Shown in pieces: positions 46,671-55,431 of a stretch of DNA of 64,000 nt. The DNA lies in contig NZ_CP051684.1 in assembly GCF_012849375.1 (NCBI RefSeq), positions 3,720,001-3,784,000 of the forward strand, given 5' to 3'. Origin of the DNA: Duganella dendranthematis. GTDB lineage: Bacteria > Pseudomonadota > Gammaproteobacteria > Burkholderiales > Burkholderiaceae_D. Both the position numbers and the translations under genes were made by a program. Within the stretch, counting starts at the first letter, position 1, and the number at the start of each line of letters is the position of its first letter. Under the pieces are notes generated by a model. The model had not been told where the DNA came from, made no database searches, and saw only the letters and a list, made by a program, of their open reading frames with translations.

Positions 46671-47698
46671 AAAAGTGTGCTAACTCGGTTTTGCATATTT
46701 ATCCAGGCCATCTCTCCGAATGCACTTGGTGTGCGCTAGAGAAAATTGGGGTTTCCTATTTCACCGATATGGGCGCTGCATATGTGCGGCCCGCTACAGG
46801 CTTCGACCTTGGGCGATTCTGGACTCTCTTGGAATTGGTTAAGCCTCCAGCCCCTTTCGCCTTGCCAGGTATGCCTGATTTCAACCTTAGCCCAACGCCA
46901 CTTTCGGTGGATGCGTTGGCGGATAGTGGTCAGTTGTGGATTAGGATATTAGCTATTTTGGGCGGAGTTTTGATGGTCGCTCAATCGCTGAAGCTGATTA
47001 TCCCCGCAGTGATTGTCGCGTTTTGGGGATGGCATTTTGGTAGCCCCAAAGAAAATAAGGTCCGTGCCGATGAGCATCGGAGAAGGAAGCAAGCGCGTGA
47101 CTCTGCAAAGTTAAACTTCGACCGCCTTGTACAGCAAGTGAAAGCATCCATTGGACCACAAGGATTTGTTGCGAAGAAAACTGAACTGGAGAAGCTGCGC
47201 GATGAGTACAAAAAAATTCCCGAAATGGAGCAGCGTGAAATCACTCAACTGAAAGACACCGCGCAAGCAAGGCAGAAGAAAAAGTTTCTCGAACAGTGCT
47301 TCATAGACGTGGCAACTATTCCGAACGTCGGTCCGGGGCGGAAGGCCGCGTTACGCTCTTTCGGTATCGAAACGGCAGCCGATGTAACGAAGCACGCTGT
47401 GATGCAGGTCAAGGGTTTCGGCGAAAGGAATACAAGGGCGATGATGGATTGGAAGGCGAGTTGTGAACGTAAATTTGTTTACAACCCAAGCGTAGCGTTC
47501 ACTCCAGCAGATACAAACGCAATTAGGAAAAAATTCGGTACAAGGGCCGCCCAGATTGAACGAGCCCTTGAGGCGGGCTTGGGAGAACTGAAGTCGTTTG
47601 CTGCGGTTTCGGAAAGTAGAAAAAAGGTAGCGCTGCCTAGTTTAGAAGCTGCGGCGAAACAGCTCGCGCAAGCTGAACAGGATTTGTCAGTCTTCTAG
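46646..47698 (+). pseudogene. YegI-like kinase, C-terminal zinc-ribbon/TM/HhH part (frame-shifted)
   Basis: Continuation of the kinase: KKCANSVLHIYPGHLSECTWC gives a zinc-binding CTWC-type element, a hydrophobic segment (LWIRILAILGGVLMVAQSLKL, then IIPAVIVAFWGWHF) could span the membrane, a long coiled coil follows (about 125-215), and IPNVGPGRKAALRSFGIETAADV is a helix-hairpin-helix like those in COG4248 proteins (kinase plus HhH). The in-frame kinase side begins at about 46604, not at the ATG 46646. Joined length is about 640 residues. Confidence 0.8.
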
Positions 47699-47757
47699 AT
47701 GGATTCCCACAGATGCGGATGAGGGATATCGTTGAAGCAGCCCTGTCGCTTTAGAGT

Positions 47758-47802
47758 TTTCACCATCATTTATATAATGGTGAAATTTATATAATGGTGA
47801 AA
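47758..47802. repeat. Operator-like repeats: inverted plus tandem 17-mer
   Basis: An inverted arm TTTCACCAT (47758-47766) faces two exact head-to-tail copies of TTTATATAATGGTGAAA (47769-47785 and 47786-47802). The half-site matches the palindrome at 28809-28832. It lies about 200 bases upstream of the DUF3606 gene in a region without genes (47699-47998), which suggests a binding site array for an island-encoded regulator. Confidence 0.55.
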
Positions 47803-47998
47803 GCTTGCGAGAGGGCGTTGTCGAAGCGTTTCGCTGCCCCCCGGCGGAACTAGCACTCGGGAATGCTCTCTAGATAAGGGTAAGCAAGATGAAGGCGACA
47901 CATTCAGGGAGGGGCGCATTCGGGGTGGCTTGGTGTGGGAGCTAACTGAGGCAAGCGTTGTCAACTGATATGGTAAAGCTTTTATCCGAGAGCTTACT

Positions 47999-48175
47999 AT
48001 GTCAGACGACCTCAAGAATCGTGGTGGCCAAGACCGCCTGCGCATCAACGTCAATGAAGAGCATGAAGTCCGCTACTGGACGCAAGAGTTGAACGTAACC
48101 AAGGAAGAGCTTGAGCGAGCGGTAAAAACAGCGGGCGTGATGGCCGTAGACGTTCGTAAGCACTTAGGCAAATAA
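47999..48175 (+). CDS. DUF3606 small protein
   Basis: A 58-residue protein: MSDDLKNRGGQDRLRINVNE, HEVRYWTQELNVTKEELERAV and VDVRKHLGK. The arrangement (RINV..E..EVRYWT.ELGVT..EL..AV) is that of DUF3606, a short family of unknown function that is common in proteobacteria, often on mobile DNA. The gene is followed 7 bases later by 48183-48554, so they form a pair. Confidence 0.82.
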   Translation: MSDDLKNRGGQDRLRINVNEEHEVRYWTQELNVTKEELERAVKTAGVMAVDVRKHLGK

Positions 48176-48182
48176 TGCACCG

Positions 48183-48554
48183 ATGGCCAGCCTATTTCGG
48201 CGCGTCCGGGTCGACCAACCAATGCCCGAGACATCGAGCTATTTGAGCACGCCCGACGGGCGCTACTTCATCGTCCGTGGCAGGTTGTGGCGCATGAGCA
48301 ATCCGGCTCTCAGCCCGGAAGTTAGACAGCATTGGGTAGACAAGCTGATGGATGCGCGCCGGACGGTCGCAATGGCACTTAAAGCCCACGACTCAAAAGC
48401 TGAGAAGGCTGCGAGAGCAAATGTGGATGCGGCCAAACGCGCACTCGGTGAGCGAGGGCCGGTGTGGTGGACGGACGATGCGCCGGATTTTAACCGCAGA
48501 CTAGTCAAGAACACGCCGTACGCGGATTGGTATGCTGCATTGCCAAGCGATTGA
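48183..48554 (+). CDS. Conserved protein of unknown function
   Basis: A 123-residue protein. The blocks STPDGRYFIVRGRLWRMSNP, VDKLMDARR and RGPVWWTDDAPDFNRR with NTPYADWYA recur in many proteobacterial proteins without a known role, often next to DUF3606 genes. No membrane or signal segment. The last third has a Trp-rich conserved motif that might bind a ligand, but no function can be stated. Confidence 0.7.
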   Translation: MASLFRRVRVDQPMPETSSYLSTPDGRYFIVRGRLWRMSNPALSPEVRQHWVDKLMDARRTVAMALKAHDSKAEKAARANVDAAKRALGERGPVWWTDDAPDFNRRLVKNTPYADWYAALPSD

Positions 48555-48585
48555 CAAGCAGAGTCGATGGGGCATCCTATAAAGG

Positions 48586-49167
48586 CTATGTCAAATCAAA
48601 ATAAGGACAGCGCCCCAGCGTAGGGTCGTATGATAGGACTAAATAGCTACCTGATACATTTGGAGATTTGCTAAACGTATGCCCCTTCAAATAGTTTTCA
48701 ACGGTTTGCTTAGTCAGCTCCGGTTCATCAGTAAAAATGACAATCACGTAACCGCCGGGATACGGCGACCCCTTCAATTTTGAAAACCGCTTCGCTTTTT
48801 TTGTGAGCAAGGAGCTTACAAGGTCGATGAATTTCGTCCGGTCCCATAAAGCCCAGTCATATACTCTTCCTGCTTTATAAGCTTGTATTGCAGCACCATC
48901 GACAAGCTCCGTGAGTTCGAACGCTAAACGCTCACCTAAAAGCGAAAGAGCCTCAAGGTCAGGAGGGTCGTTTCCTCTTCCTCTGAGTTTGAGCTCGTGA
49001 AAAAAGAGCTTACCATCAAGCTCAAGGCTCTCTGCTAAAGCCTTCGCCGCACCTAGTTCCTCTTGGTCCCTATCGACGGACCAGCCAAAGAAGCTAGCGT
49101 AGCCACGACTTTCTAGCCGAGCTTTCCGCATAAGCTGCACAATTTCTAGTTCCTCTTCGTGCGTCAT
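48586..49167 (-). CDS. Uncharacterised protein
   Basis: A 193-residue soluble protein, mostly helical at the N terminus (MTHEEELEIVQLMRKARLESRG), then FHELKLRGRGNDPPDLEAL and a possible restriction-like core (TELVDGAAIQAYKAG). No family is recognised. It converges with the conserved gene upstream and runs in the same direction as 49242-49667, with 74 bases between them. Confidence 0.55.
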   Translation of the reverse strand: MTHEEELEIVQLMRKARLESRGYASFFGWSVDRDQEELGAAKALAESLELDGKLFFHELKLRGRGNDPPDLEALSLLGERLAFELTELVDGAAIQAYKAGRVYDWALWDRTKFIDLVSSLLTKKAKRFSKLKGSPYPGGYVIVIFTDEPELTKQTVENYLKGHTFSKSPNVSGSYLVLSYDPTLGRCPYFDLT

Positions 49168-49241
49168 CTATTCATTCTCACTAATCAGCCTGCCGGTAGC
49201 GGCCTCGTGCAACTCTAACTCAGCTGAGAGCTGGTGGTAGC

Positions 49242-49667
49242 TCAGGTCCGAGCTGTTACAGTTAAGCAGCTAAGTCTGGCTTCGTCGGATTGCCTCCAGG
49301 ACGAGCTCGAGTTCGGGGCAATGAATTCGCGGGTGAGTGGACTGAAAAATTTAAACCCATGAAAACGTGCGAGGTCCGATACGAGCACCAGAAACTGTGG
49401 AGCTTCCTCCCTGATATCGCAACGCACAGATATTTCTGCGCCGACATCATCTTCGAAAAGTATGTCGATGCGATTGCCATTTTCCGGGCCAAAGACCAGC
49501 CAGTTTTTCAACATCTGCCAAGGCGGCCCCATGTAGTGAGCCAACTCCTCTTGCACCTTGTAGACCATGGAAAGAGGCAAAGGCGGTGGCTGCCACCCAT
49601 CGCCCGTTTGGCGAGGCGCTGGAGCGTCGTAATCCACGATGTACAGGTCGAACTGCCAAACGGCCAT
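49242..49667 (-). CDS. Uncharacterised protein
   Basis: A 141-residue protein starting MAVWQFDLYIVDYDAP. The composition and pattern (strands, PPWQMLKNWLVFGPENGNRI, DVGAEISVRCDI) are those of a small soluble alpha/beta protein, reminiscent of immunity proteins of contact systems, though no family can be named. No signal peptide or toxin gene is adjacent. Confidence 0.55.
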   Translation of the reverse strand: MAVWQFDLYIVDYDAPAPRQTGDGWQPPPLPLSMVYKVQEELAHYMGPPWQMLKNWLVFGPENGNRIDILFEDDVGAEISVRCDIREEAPQFLVLVSDLARFHGFKFFSPLTREFIAPNSSSSWRQSDEARLSCLTVTART

Positions 49668-50259
49668 GTTGTCACCTCATTCAATCCGGTCCCAGAACAT
49701 ACTAAGTGTACTCCCGCCGGGTTTCCTATATTTCTGCTGTTAAACCTAAACCTTTAAGGCGGAGTGATTGGCACTCAGCTAAATACCATGATTCGCGACA
49801 CATCTCTCCATCTCACCATTGCATAGCGTCAAGGGCGCGTTCTTCGTTCACCACCTTCGGCGTCCTAAGCAGGCTAGTGCCCGCTTTGGCAGCGAAACAA
49901 TCAACTGGCAAAAGTCACACCGGATGACGCATGGGATGGTGCATCTAAAGATTTCTTCAATGGCTACCAAAGGATTCTGACCCGAAGCCTGGGCGCAGTT
50001 GGCTCGCTTCCTGCTGTCGGTACCAATAAAAGGTCATCTATTGACAAGGTAGTTAGCCGAGGATATTGTTGCCCATGATTTGAGAAAGTTGAGTGTGAGT
50101 GGGTGCAAAAACCCATCTGGAGTGACTAAGAGAATCCCGCACGCAACGGCCGCCTAAGCGGCCGTTGTGCCATCTGCTGCCAACGCAAATCTGCCTACAC
50201 GAGCTTGCGCGCAAGCGACGGCTCAGGGGAACGGCCCACATAACCAACAGAAGCTGCTA
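49668..50259. other. Gene-poor stretch with a strong hairpin
   Basis: About 590 bases without a convincing gene. It contains a perfect 10-bp stem CAACGGCCGC-CTAA-GCGGCCGTTG at 50144-50167. The stem lacks a T run, so terminator function is not clear; it could mark a junction between cargo modules. Confidence 0.45.
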
Positions 50260-50454
50260 ATGACTGAAATTGCCCTGACCGAAAACGGAAAAGAATATCG
50301 CGCGGAATACGAGATTTTTGATGACATGCTGGTCGTGTATCTGCCCGATGGAGACATCAGGCAGACAGTGCTCAATGGAGGCATCAAGCCACATATCGCG
50401 GCAATGACTCATTTGCGTTCTTTCGCAAGCACTAGCACTCGAGCTGGTGTCTGA
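50260..50454 (+). CDS. Small uncharacterised protein
   Basis: A 64-residue acidic protein starting MTEIALTENGKEYRAEYEIF. The pattern of a short beta-meander (DMLVVYLPDGDIRQT) is seen; the C-terminal HLRSFASTSTRAGV looks less constrained. Similar small proteins are common in mobile DNA. Weak ribosome site (CAGAAG). No function. Confidence 0.5.
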   Translation: MTEIALTENGKEYRAEYEIFDDMLVVYLPDGDIRQTVLNGGIKPHIAAMTHLRSFASTSTRAGV

Positions 50455-50529
50455 GTTCGGCCATAAGCGGACCTTGCTAGTTTCGATTCTACGGACTAGC
50501 CCTGCGAGGACATTGATAGGGGATGGACA

Positions 50530-50943
50530 ATGCACTTGCACCGTCAAGAATTCATGCCGCGCCTTCGAGAAGCGCTGACTGCTTCCTGGGACAAACAAAC
50601 CGCTTATATGGGAGTCGAAGAAATAGGAAACGCAGCACTAGGGCAGTGCTACCCGACGTCTAGGGTAGTGCAGCACTACTACCCTAAGACCGAAATTTTC
50701 AAAGGAACAGTGTGGACCGGGGAAGCTCTTGAGGTGCACTTTTGGAACGGTCTACGTCTCGGCGATGAGTGGTATCACATCGACTTGACGTGGCAACAGT
50801 TTCCAGTTGGTTCCGTCGTTCAGGAATTCGTAGTCATCGAACGTCGGGAACTGAATGATAGCGAAGGAACAGTAATACGCTGTGCGTTGTTGCTAAAGCG
50901 GGTTGAGGACTATATAAAAGCTAGCCTAAGCGTTGCTATGTAA
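50530..50943 (+). CDS. YunG-like protein
   Basis: A 137-residue protein. The blocks GQCYPTSRVVQHYYP, EIFKGTVWTG, EVHFWNGL and YHIDLTWQQFPVGS match the YunG family. Its role is unknown; the conserved Cys, His and Asp could form a transglutaminase-like site, which is inference. The next gene (50987) runs in the same direction, so they may be co-transcribed. Confidence 0.7.
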   Translation: MHLHRQEFMPRLREALTASWDKQTAYMGVEEIGNAALGQCYPTSRVVQHYYPKTEIFKGTVWTGEALEVHFWNGLRLGDEWYHIDLTWQQFPVGSVVQEFVVIERRELNDSEGTVIRCALLLKRVEDYIKASLSVAM

Positions 50944-50986
50944 CGGCAAACAACCATCATCCTTCATTTACAATTATTGGAGGCTT

Positions 50987-51709
50987 ATGCCAACGCTCTC
51001 CACGCTTATTCCTGATGCAGACGCTATTTTGGCGCTTCAACCCGAAGAGTTGGCTGGGCTCGGACTGGAGCTCATCACTTCTATTACTCCTGAAGATGGG
51101 ATTGGTTCACCGCTACATCCGACATCATTTACACATCCGCAAACGCTTGGGACGTTCCCATCAGAAAAACGCAAGGAAGTGGAATATGCGATGGCCGAGG
51201 GATGGAACTGGCTGCTCCGTGAAGGGATGATTGCCCCGGTCCCGGGGGAGACGTCCGGCTGGCACTTTGTGACACGAAGGGGAAAGCAGTTGCGTGACCG
51301 CGCTGGAGTCGTGGCTTACGCTAACTCAGTTCTGCTCCCACGAGGCATGCTGCATCCGTCTATTGTTCAGTGCTGTTGGTCTGCCTTTATGCGAGGCGAA
51401 TACGATACAGCGGTTTTCCAAGCTTTTCGAGAACTCGAAGTCGCAATTCGGCTAGCTGGCAATTTTTCTGCTGATGATTTCGGTGTGCCATTGGCGCAAA
51501 AAGCCTTTGGCGAAAAAGGCCCCCTTACGGACAGAAATGCACCGTCCGGCGAACGTGTAGCCCTGCTCAACATGATGACTGGAGCGCTGGGTTCCTACAA
51601 AAACCCTCATAGTCATCGCAAGGTGCAGCTCAGTGCCATGGACGCGAGTGAAATGATTGTGTTGGCTAGTCACTTGATGAAAATAGTGGATGCACGACGA
51701 GCCACGTAG
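50987..51709 (+). CDS. TIGR02391/HEPN-like family protein
   Basis: A 240-residue protein starting at ATG 50987, chosen for GGAGG just upstream. The C-terminal half has LLPRGMLHPSIVQ, FMRGEYDTAVFQAFRELEVAIR, GEKGPLTD and GALGSYKNPHSHR, the pattern of TIGR02391 proteins. The family has a HEPN-like helical fold and occurs in defence islands; the R-x4-6-H element may be in KNPHSHR. An RNase or abortive-infection role is possible but not shown. Confidence 0.7.
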   Translation: MPTLSTLIPDADAILALQPEELAGLGLELITSITPEDGIGSPLHPTSFTHPQTLGTFPSEKRKEVEYAMAEGWNWLLREGMIAPVPGETSGWHFVTRRGKQLRDRAGVVAYANSVLLPRGMLHPSIVQCCWSAFMRGEYDTAVFQAFRELEVAIRLAGNFSADDFGVPLAQKAFGEKGPLTDRNAPSGERVALLNMMTGALGSYKNPHSHRKVQLSAMDASEMIVLASHLMKIVDARRAT

Positions 51710-51780
51710 CTATTTGTGCGTTTTAACGTTCTCGGTCTCATGTAGGCGAGGTCATCGGTGCCATACGTGGGACTGACTCT

Positions 51781-52182
51781 TTAGAACTCGTTAGACGAAG
51801 AACCGTAGAAATTGTTGTGAATGTCAATGCCTCCGTGAGCTCCGGCTTCTGGGTTAATCAGCGGCAGCCCTGTGGCCGGGTTGATGTACTCATTGTTATC
51901 GATGCCCGGACCGGCATTGCTAAAATTTGATTCCATCGGAACCGTGCCTATAGCGCCCAGCACTTTGAACACACCTACGATTCCACCGATGACCATTCCA
52001 TCCTCGTAAGTCTCGCGTCTCATCAGCTGCCGGAGAACGTCTGCAAAACCGCTCGCTTGCAGCATGTGAATAATCATCATGAAAATCGTCATACTTGCCG
52101 TGGCCTTGACCATGGGAAGACAAATGATGTGAACCAGCACTCTGATGAAATTGCGAAAATAAATACCCACAGCCGCCCTCAA
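51781..52182 (-). CDS. Small membrane protein of unknown function
   Basis: A 133-residue protein with N-terminal hydrophobic segments (IRVLVHIICLPMVKATASMTIFMMII) and a soluble tail ending NPATGLPLINPEAGAHGGID and NNFYGSS. Such NPATGLP...YGSS endings recur in many betaproteobacterial hypothetical proteins. It overlaps the lipoprotein gene by 4 bases and is the last gene of the minus-strand secretion/flagellin operon. Confidence 0.6.
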   Translation of the reverse strand: MRAAVGIYFRNFIRVLVHIICLPMVKATASMTIFMMIIHMLQASGFADVLRQLMRRETYEDGMVIGGIVGVFKVLGAIGTVPMESNFSNAGPGIDNNEYINPATGLPLINPEAGAHGGIDIHNNFYGSSSNEF

Positions 52183-52874
52183 ATTTTCTTGAACGTTGTG
52201 ATGTCGATTCGTACGCCATCAGTTTTGAGCTTGAAGCTGCGGTCGACTTCGATGCCCGATACAGCATCGTAGCGGCCGGGTGCATACTGAGAAGCGCAGC
52301 TCCGGTAGTCTTCGCTAGCGGAGGAGCACAGGACACGTTCGATTACCAAGATACCGTCGTCGATGCTCCGCGCTATAACCAAGTCCTTTGTCGAATTCAT
52401 CAGCCAAGCACCAGCGATGGACGCGAAATTTATAGATGTCATTCGGTCTCGAGGAACCGCTGCGGGCAACTTAAGGTTGATGATGCCGGGGATGGAATAA
52501 ATCTCCAGCGTGGTCACTCCGCCGATTCGATTGCCATAGTCCTGCTTCGTCCAGTGCGGAGGGACACCAGGATGCCACTTCTCGGCAATGACGGAGAACG
52601 CTTTGTATTCCTGGTCGAGTTTAGCAAGGTCCATTTCACGTAGCACACCGGTTTCGCCAATCACCAAAACGCCGGGCTTAGGGGCTGGCGTCAACGCCTC
52701 AGCCAAAGCTTTTTTGGCCGCTGACTTTTGTGCATTTTCCGCAATTTGGCTGCGGACGCGAGCTACATCGGAATCTGACGGAGCTGAGCCGGTGCCGAAA
52801 CGCATGCCGTCCTTCGTGGCAACGCAACCGACTAACGATACTGCTATTGCGGCAGCGCAGATACCTTTGAACAT
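52179..52874 (-). CDS. Lipoprotein of unknown function
   Basis: A 231-residue protein with a lipoprotein signal: IAVSLVGC (Cys17) then VATKDG. The mature part is alpha/beta with a charged helical segment (about 40-65) and a KPGVLVIGETGVLREMD strand. No family recognised. Likely anchored to the outer membrane facing the periplasm. Co-transcribed with flagellin upstream and a membrane protein downstream. Confidence 0.72.
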   Translation of the reverse strand: MFKGICAAAIAVSLVGCVATKDGMRFGTGSAPSDSDVARVRSQIAENAQKSAAKKALAEALTPAPKPGVLVIGETGVLREMDLAKLDQEYKAFSVIAEKWHPGVPPHWTKQDYGNRIGGVTTLEIYSIPGIINLKLPAAVPRDRMTSINFASIAGAWLMNSTKDLVIARSIDDGILVIERVLCSSASEDYRSCASQYAPGRYDAVSGIEVDRSFKLKTDGVRIDITTFKKI

Positions 52875-52897
52875 GATTACCTTTGAAATTTGATGGG

Positions 52898-53752
52898 CTA
52901 AGAAATGAGTGATAACGTCAGCTGTACGGTTGAATTGCTCTGCTTGAGCATCGACGTACTAGCCTGCATCAACATCTGCGAAGAAGTTGCGTTCGCCGAT
53001 TCGGTGGCATAGTCCGTATCCATGATTCGACCCGTGGCCGCCTGTGTATTGCTGAGCATCGTGGCCAGGTTGTTGTACGCGTGCTCAAGCGTATTTGAGA
53101 CTGCACCAGTGGCACTGCGAACACCTGCCCACGCGTTAATCGCCTCAGACATGTTCTCGATAGCGTCAGATGCATGTGAGGTCAGAACATCCTCTAGCTG
53201 GCTGTTACTGTAAGCGAGGCCTACTCCCAAGGTATTGAGAAGCGACGAGCGAATATCACCCGTCAGCACGTCAGAGCTACTGTCGCCGATTTGGAATTTC
53301 AACGGCTGCATAAGTTTGTCCGAGCCAGCGGCACCGGTATCGACATACAGCGATTCTCCGTTGTATGTCGTCGCTACCACGTCCCAGGCGTGCCAGAAGA
53401 GGGCCACAAACTCGCCCTGGAGCGCAGTTTTGTCGGCCTGCGTGGTCGAGGCATCTGCTGCTTGGATTGCCAGGTCATGCATCCGGCTAAAGGCATCCAC
53501 CATGCTGCCCGCCACCGTATCAGCAACCTGCATCAGCGAGATGCCATTTTGGATGTTGCGCATTGCCACCGTCATGCCAGAGCTCTGCGCAGAGAGCCGT
53601 GTAGCGATTTGCAGACCTGCGGCATCATCCATTGCGGAGTTTACGCGATAGCCGGTCGACAAGCGCGTGGCCGAGGTAGTGTTCGCCCTCGAAGCGCGCG
53701 TGACAGCATTCTGAGCGCTTAATGATGCCGAGTTTGTGTGCACACTAAGCAT
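52898..53752 (-). CDS. Flagellin
   Basis: A 284-residue flagellin. N-terminal D0/D1 (1-140) starts MLSVHTNSASLSAQNAV and has RLSTGYRVNSAMDDAAGLQI and the RNIQNGISLMQVADT heptad region; the C-terminal D1/D0 (about 190-284) includes AYNNLATMLSNTQAATGRI and ends QLTLSLIS. The variable domain is short. No other flagellar gene is near; it lies in the island between a HAD-like gene and a lipoprotein gene with which it seems to be co-transcribed. A flagellin on mobile DNA could change filament antigen or be used by another system (inference). Confidence 0.88.
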   Translation of the reverse strand: MLSVHTNSASLSAQNAVTRASRANTTSATRLSTGYRVNSAMDDAAGLQIATRLSAQSSGMTVAMRNIQNGISLMQVADTVAGSMVDAFSRMHDLAIQAADASTTQADKTALQGEFVALFWHAWDVVATTYNGESLYVDTGAAGSDKLMQPLKFQIGDSSSDVLTGDIRSSLLNTLGVGLAYSNSQLEDVLTSHASDAIENMSEAINAWAGVRSATGAVSNTLEHAYNNLATMLSNTQAATGRIMDTDYATESANATSSQMLMQASTSMLKQSNSTVQLTLSLIS

Positions 53753-54269
53753 GCCGTATCCCGCTTCGTAATGCTCGGTTTACCTGCTCCGCGAGGTAAC
53801 TGTAGTCACGGCTTTCGCTATCGATTATGACAACGTGTTCTGCCATATCACTCTCCATCAATTCGCGAGCATACTCGGCTGTGTCGATTATCGCGAAAGC
53901 CGCGTCGGCACTAGCGTACTTGCCAAGCCAGCAGCGAATCTCATCGGTACGATTGCTGGCCCGCCGCACCGGCGTGCTCCAATTCTCTGACAGCTGGGTA
54001 GCCATTTCTGAAAGTCCGAGGTTGTTAATGTGGTTTCGCATTAGGGCTGCCTCGAACCCTGGCGCGTAAACGCTCGTGAAGATAAGGTGTGCTTGTCGAC
54101 GCGAGCGATTGCGGTCAGTGCTGCGGCCGCAGGGCTTGCAAATTCCGCCTGAGCGTCCGACGTCAGACGCGGCTTTGCTTACACTCTCCAACGCCATCAG
54201 CGAGCGAAATGCTGGCTCCAGATAGCCCGGCAAAAAAGAGTCGAGCGATAAAAAAATTATTGGATGCAT
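53745..54269 (-). CDS. HAD-like protein, degenerate active site
   Basis: A 174-residue protein: IIFLSLDSFL has one aspartate where HAD hydrolases have D-x-D, LIFTSVY corresponds to motif II, NRTDEIRCWLG and FAIIDT to the later motifs. The order matches the HAD domain in Swiss-army-knife RNA-repair proteins and the better conserved HAD at 57069. Loss of the second Asp makes phosphatase activity unlikely. Overlaps the flagellin start by 8 bases. Confidence 0.58.
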   Translation of the reverse strand: MHPIIFLSLDSFLPGYLEPAFRSLMALESVSKAASDVGRSGGICKPCGRSTDRNRSRRQAHLIFTSVYAPGFEAALMRNHINNLGLSEMATQLSENWSTPVRRASNRTDEIRCWLGKYASADAAFAIIDTAEYARELMESDMAEHVVIIDSESRDYSYLAEQVNRALRSGIRHA

Positions 54270-54293
54270 GTGAAACGGTATAAATCGTTCGGC

Positions 54294-54803
54294 CTATGGA
54301 TGCAGGCGGTTGCCTTCAAGGTCATAGATTTTTGAGAAGCTCAATGCGGCCATAGGCGGCTTTCCTTTGCTTACGATTTCATTGGCCCCACCGAGTGTTT
54401 TCTCCTCGGCTTTTTTGCACGCACCGTCTGCATCCTTGCAAACTAGGCGTATGACCACCGGCGCTTTCAATTCACCGTAGTTCGTTTCATCGAAAATGCC
54501 TACGTACACATCGACTACATCGCCTTTGTGTAATTGTGGAATCTGGTCTGGGACTAGGGCCCGTCTGTGAACGCTGCCCATCGGTCGCGGCGCATAACCG
54601 CCGTAGCCAGAACCCATCTGTACTGGTTCGCGTTGGAGTTCCATTTGAAGTGTAGCCCGTCGACGTTGTACGACGCAGGCTTGAGAACCTTGTCGTCGTG
54701 CTCGCCCCAAGTCACGGTCATCCGGACAACGTTGCCATCGACGAGCTTGAGCAGCCCCTCGTCGTGGATAGGACGCATCGCGCAGCCCGAAACAGCTCCG
54801 CAA
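54294..54803 (-). pseudogene. Lipoprotein, C-terminal part (frame-shifted)
   Basis: From about 54,577 downward the frame reads GSVHRRALVPDQIPQLHK, VDVYVGIFDETNYGEL and APVVIRLVCKDADGACKKAE, aligned throughout with the paralogue at 54865-55431 (RRALVADGVPALKR, APVVLRLVCRAADSECKA). The start of the frame is out-of-frame residue noise. A single missing base near 54575-54582 separates it from 54554-54835. Confidence 0.72.
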
Positions 54804-54835
54804 ATCAATGCTACGGCAGAGAGATATCTTTTCAT
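54554..54835 (-). pseudogene. Lipoprotein, N-terminal part (frame-shifted)
   Basis: This carries a lipoprotein signal peptide (ICGAVSGC) and the first 90 residues of the protein (VDGNVVRMTVTWGEHDD, NANQYRWV), aligned with the paralogue at 54865-55431 up to ATAVMRRDRWAAF, then a premature stop. The two genes are tandem duplicates within one operon. If the frameshift is real, one copy survives. Confidence 0.72.
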
Positions 54836-54864
54836 ATGGTCGCTTTAACTCGCCGTGTGCGTGC

Positions 54865-55431
54865 CTACTTGGCTTGCTGCTTCAACGGCTGGCCTTTTAG
54901 GTCATAAAGCTTTGTGAATGTCACAAGGTCCATCTCAGGCGGACGCCCCTTGCTGACGACTTCGTTTTCGCCGCCGAGTTCCCTCTTTGAGCGGGCTTTG
55001 CATTCGCTGTCTGCTGCACGGCATACCAGGCGGAGGACTACCGGTGCGCGTAATTCCGAGTAGTTAGTCTGCTCTTCATTGCCGAGGTAAACGTCAACCC
55101 AGTCATAGCGTTTTAAAGCAGGGACGCCGTCAGCGACCAATGCACGACGAAATACCATGCCGTAGATATCGCGCCGTGTTCCGGCGATGGTTTGGACCCA
55201 ACGATATTGATTGGCCTCCGGCCCCCAGTGAAAATATTTCGCTTCATTGTTATAGAACGCGGGAATTTGAGCTCTGTCGAATCTGTCCTCCCATTCCACT
55301 GACATCCGCACTACGTTGCCGTTCACATGTTTGAGAACCGCAGAATCTGACAGCGGCTTAATGACGCAGCCTGAAATAGCGGCCGTCGCGCCCATAGCCA
55401 CCATAGCGTTACCAATAAGGCGCTGCATCAT
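54865..55431 (-). CDS. Lipoprotein of unknown function
   Basis: A 188-residue protein with signal and lipobox ATAAISGC (Cys22). The mature part has VLKHVNGNVVRMSVEWEDR, EANQYRWVQTI and a C-terminal VSKGRPPEMDLVTFTKLYDL. Related to the neighbouring broken copy. Its start overlaps the stop of the upstream secreted gene (55428) by 4 bases. No family is recognised. Confidence 0.72.
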   Translation of the reverse strand: MMQRLIGNAMVAMGATAAISGCVIKPLSDSAVLKHVNGNVVRMSVEWEDRFDRAQIPAFYNNEAKYFHWGPEANQYRWVQTIAGTRRDIYGMVFRRALVADGVPALKRYDWVDVYLGNEEQTNYSELRAPVVLRLVCRAADSECKARSKRELGGENEVVSKGRPPEMDLVTFTKLYDLKGQPLKQQAK

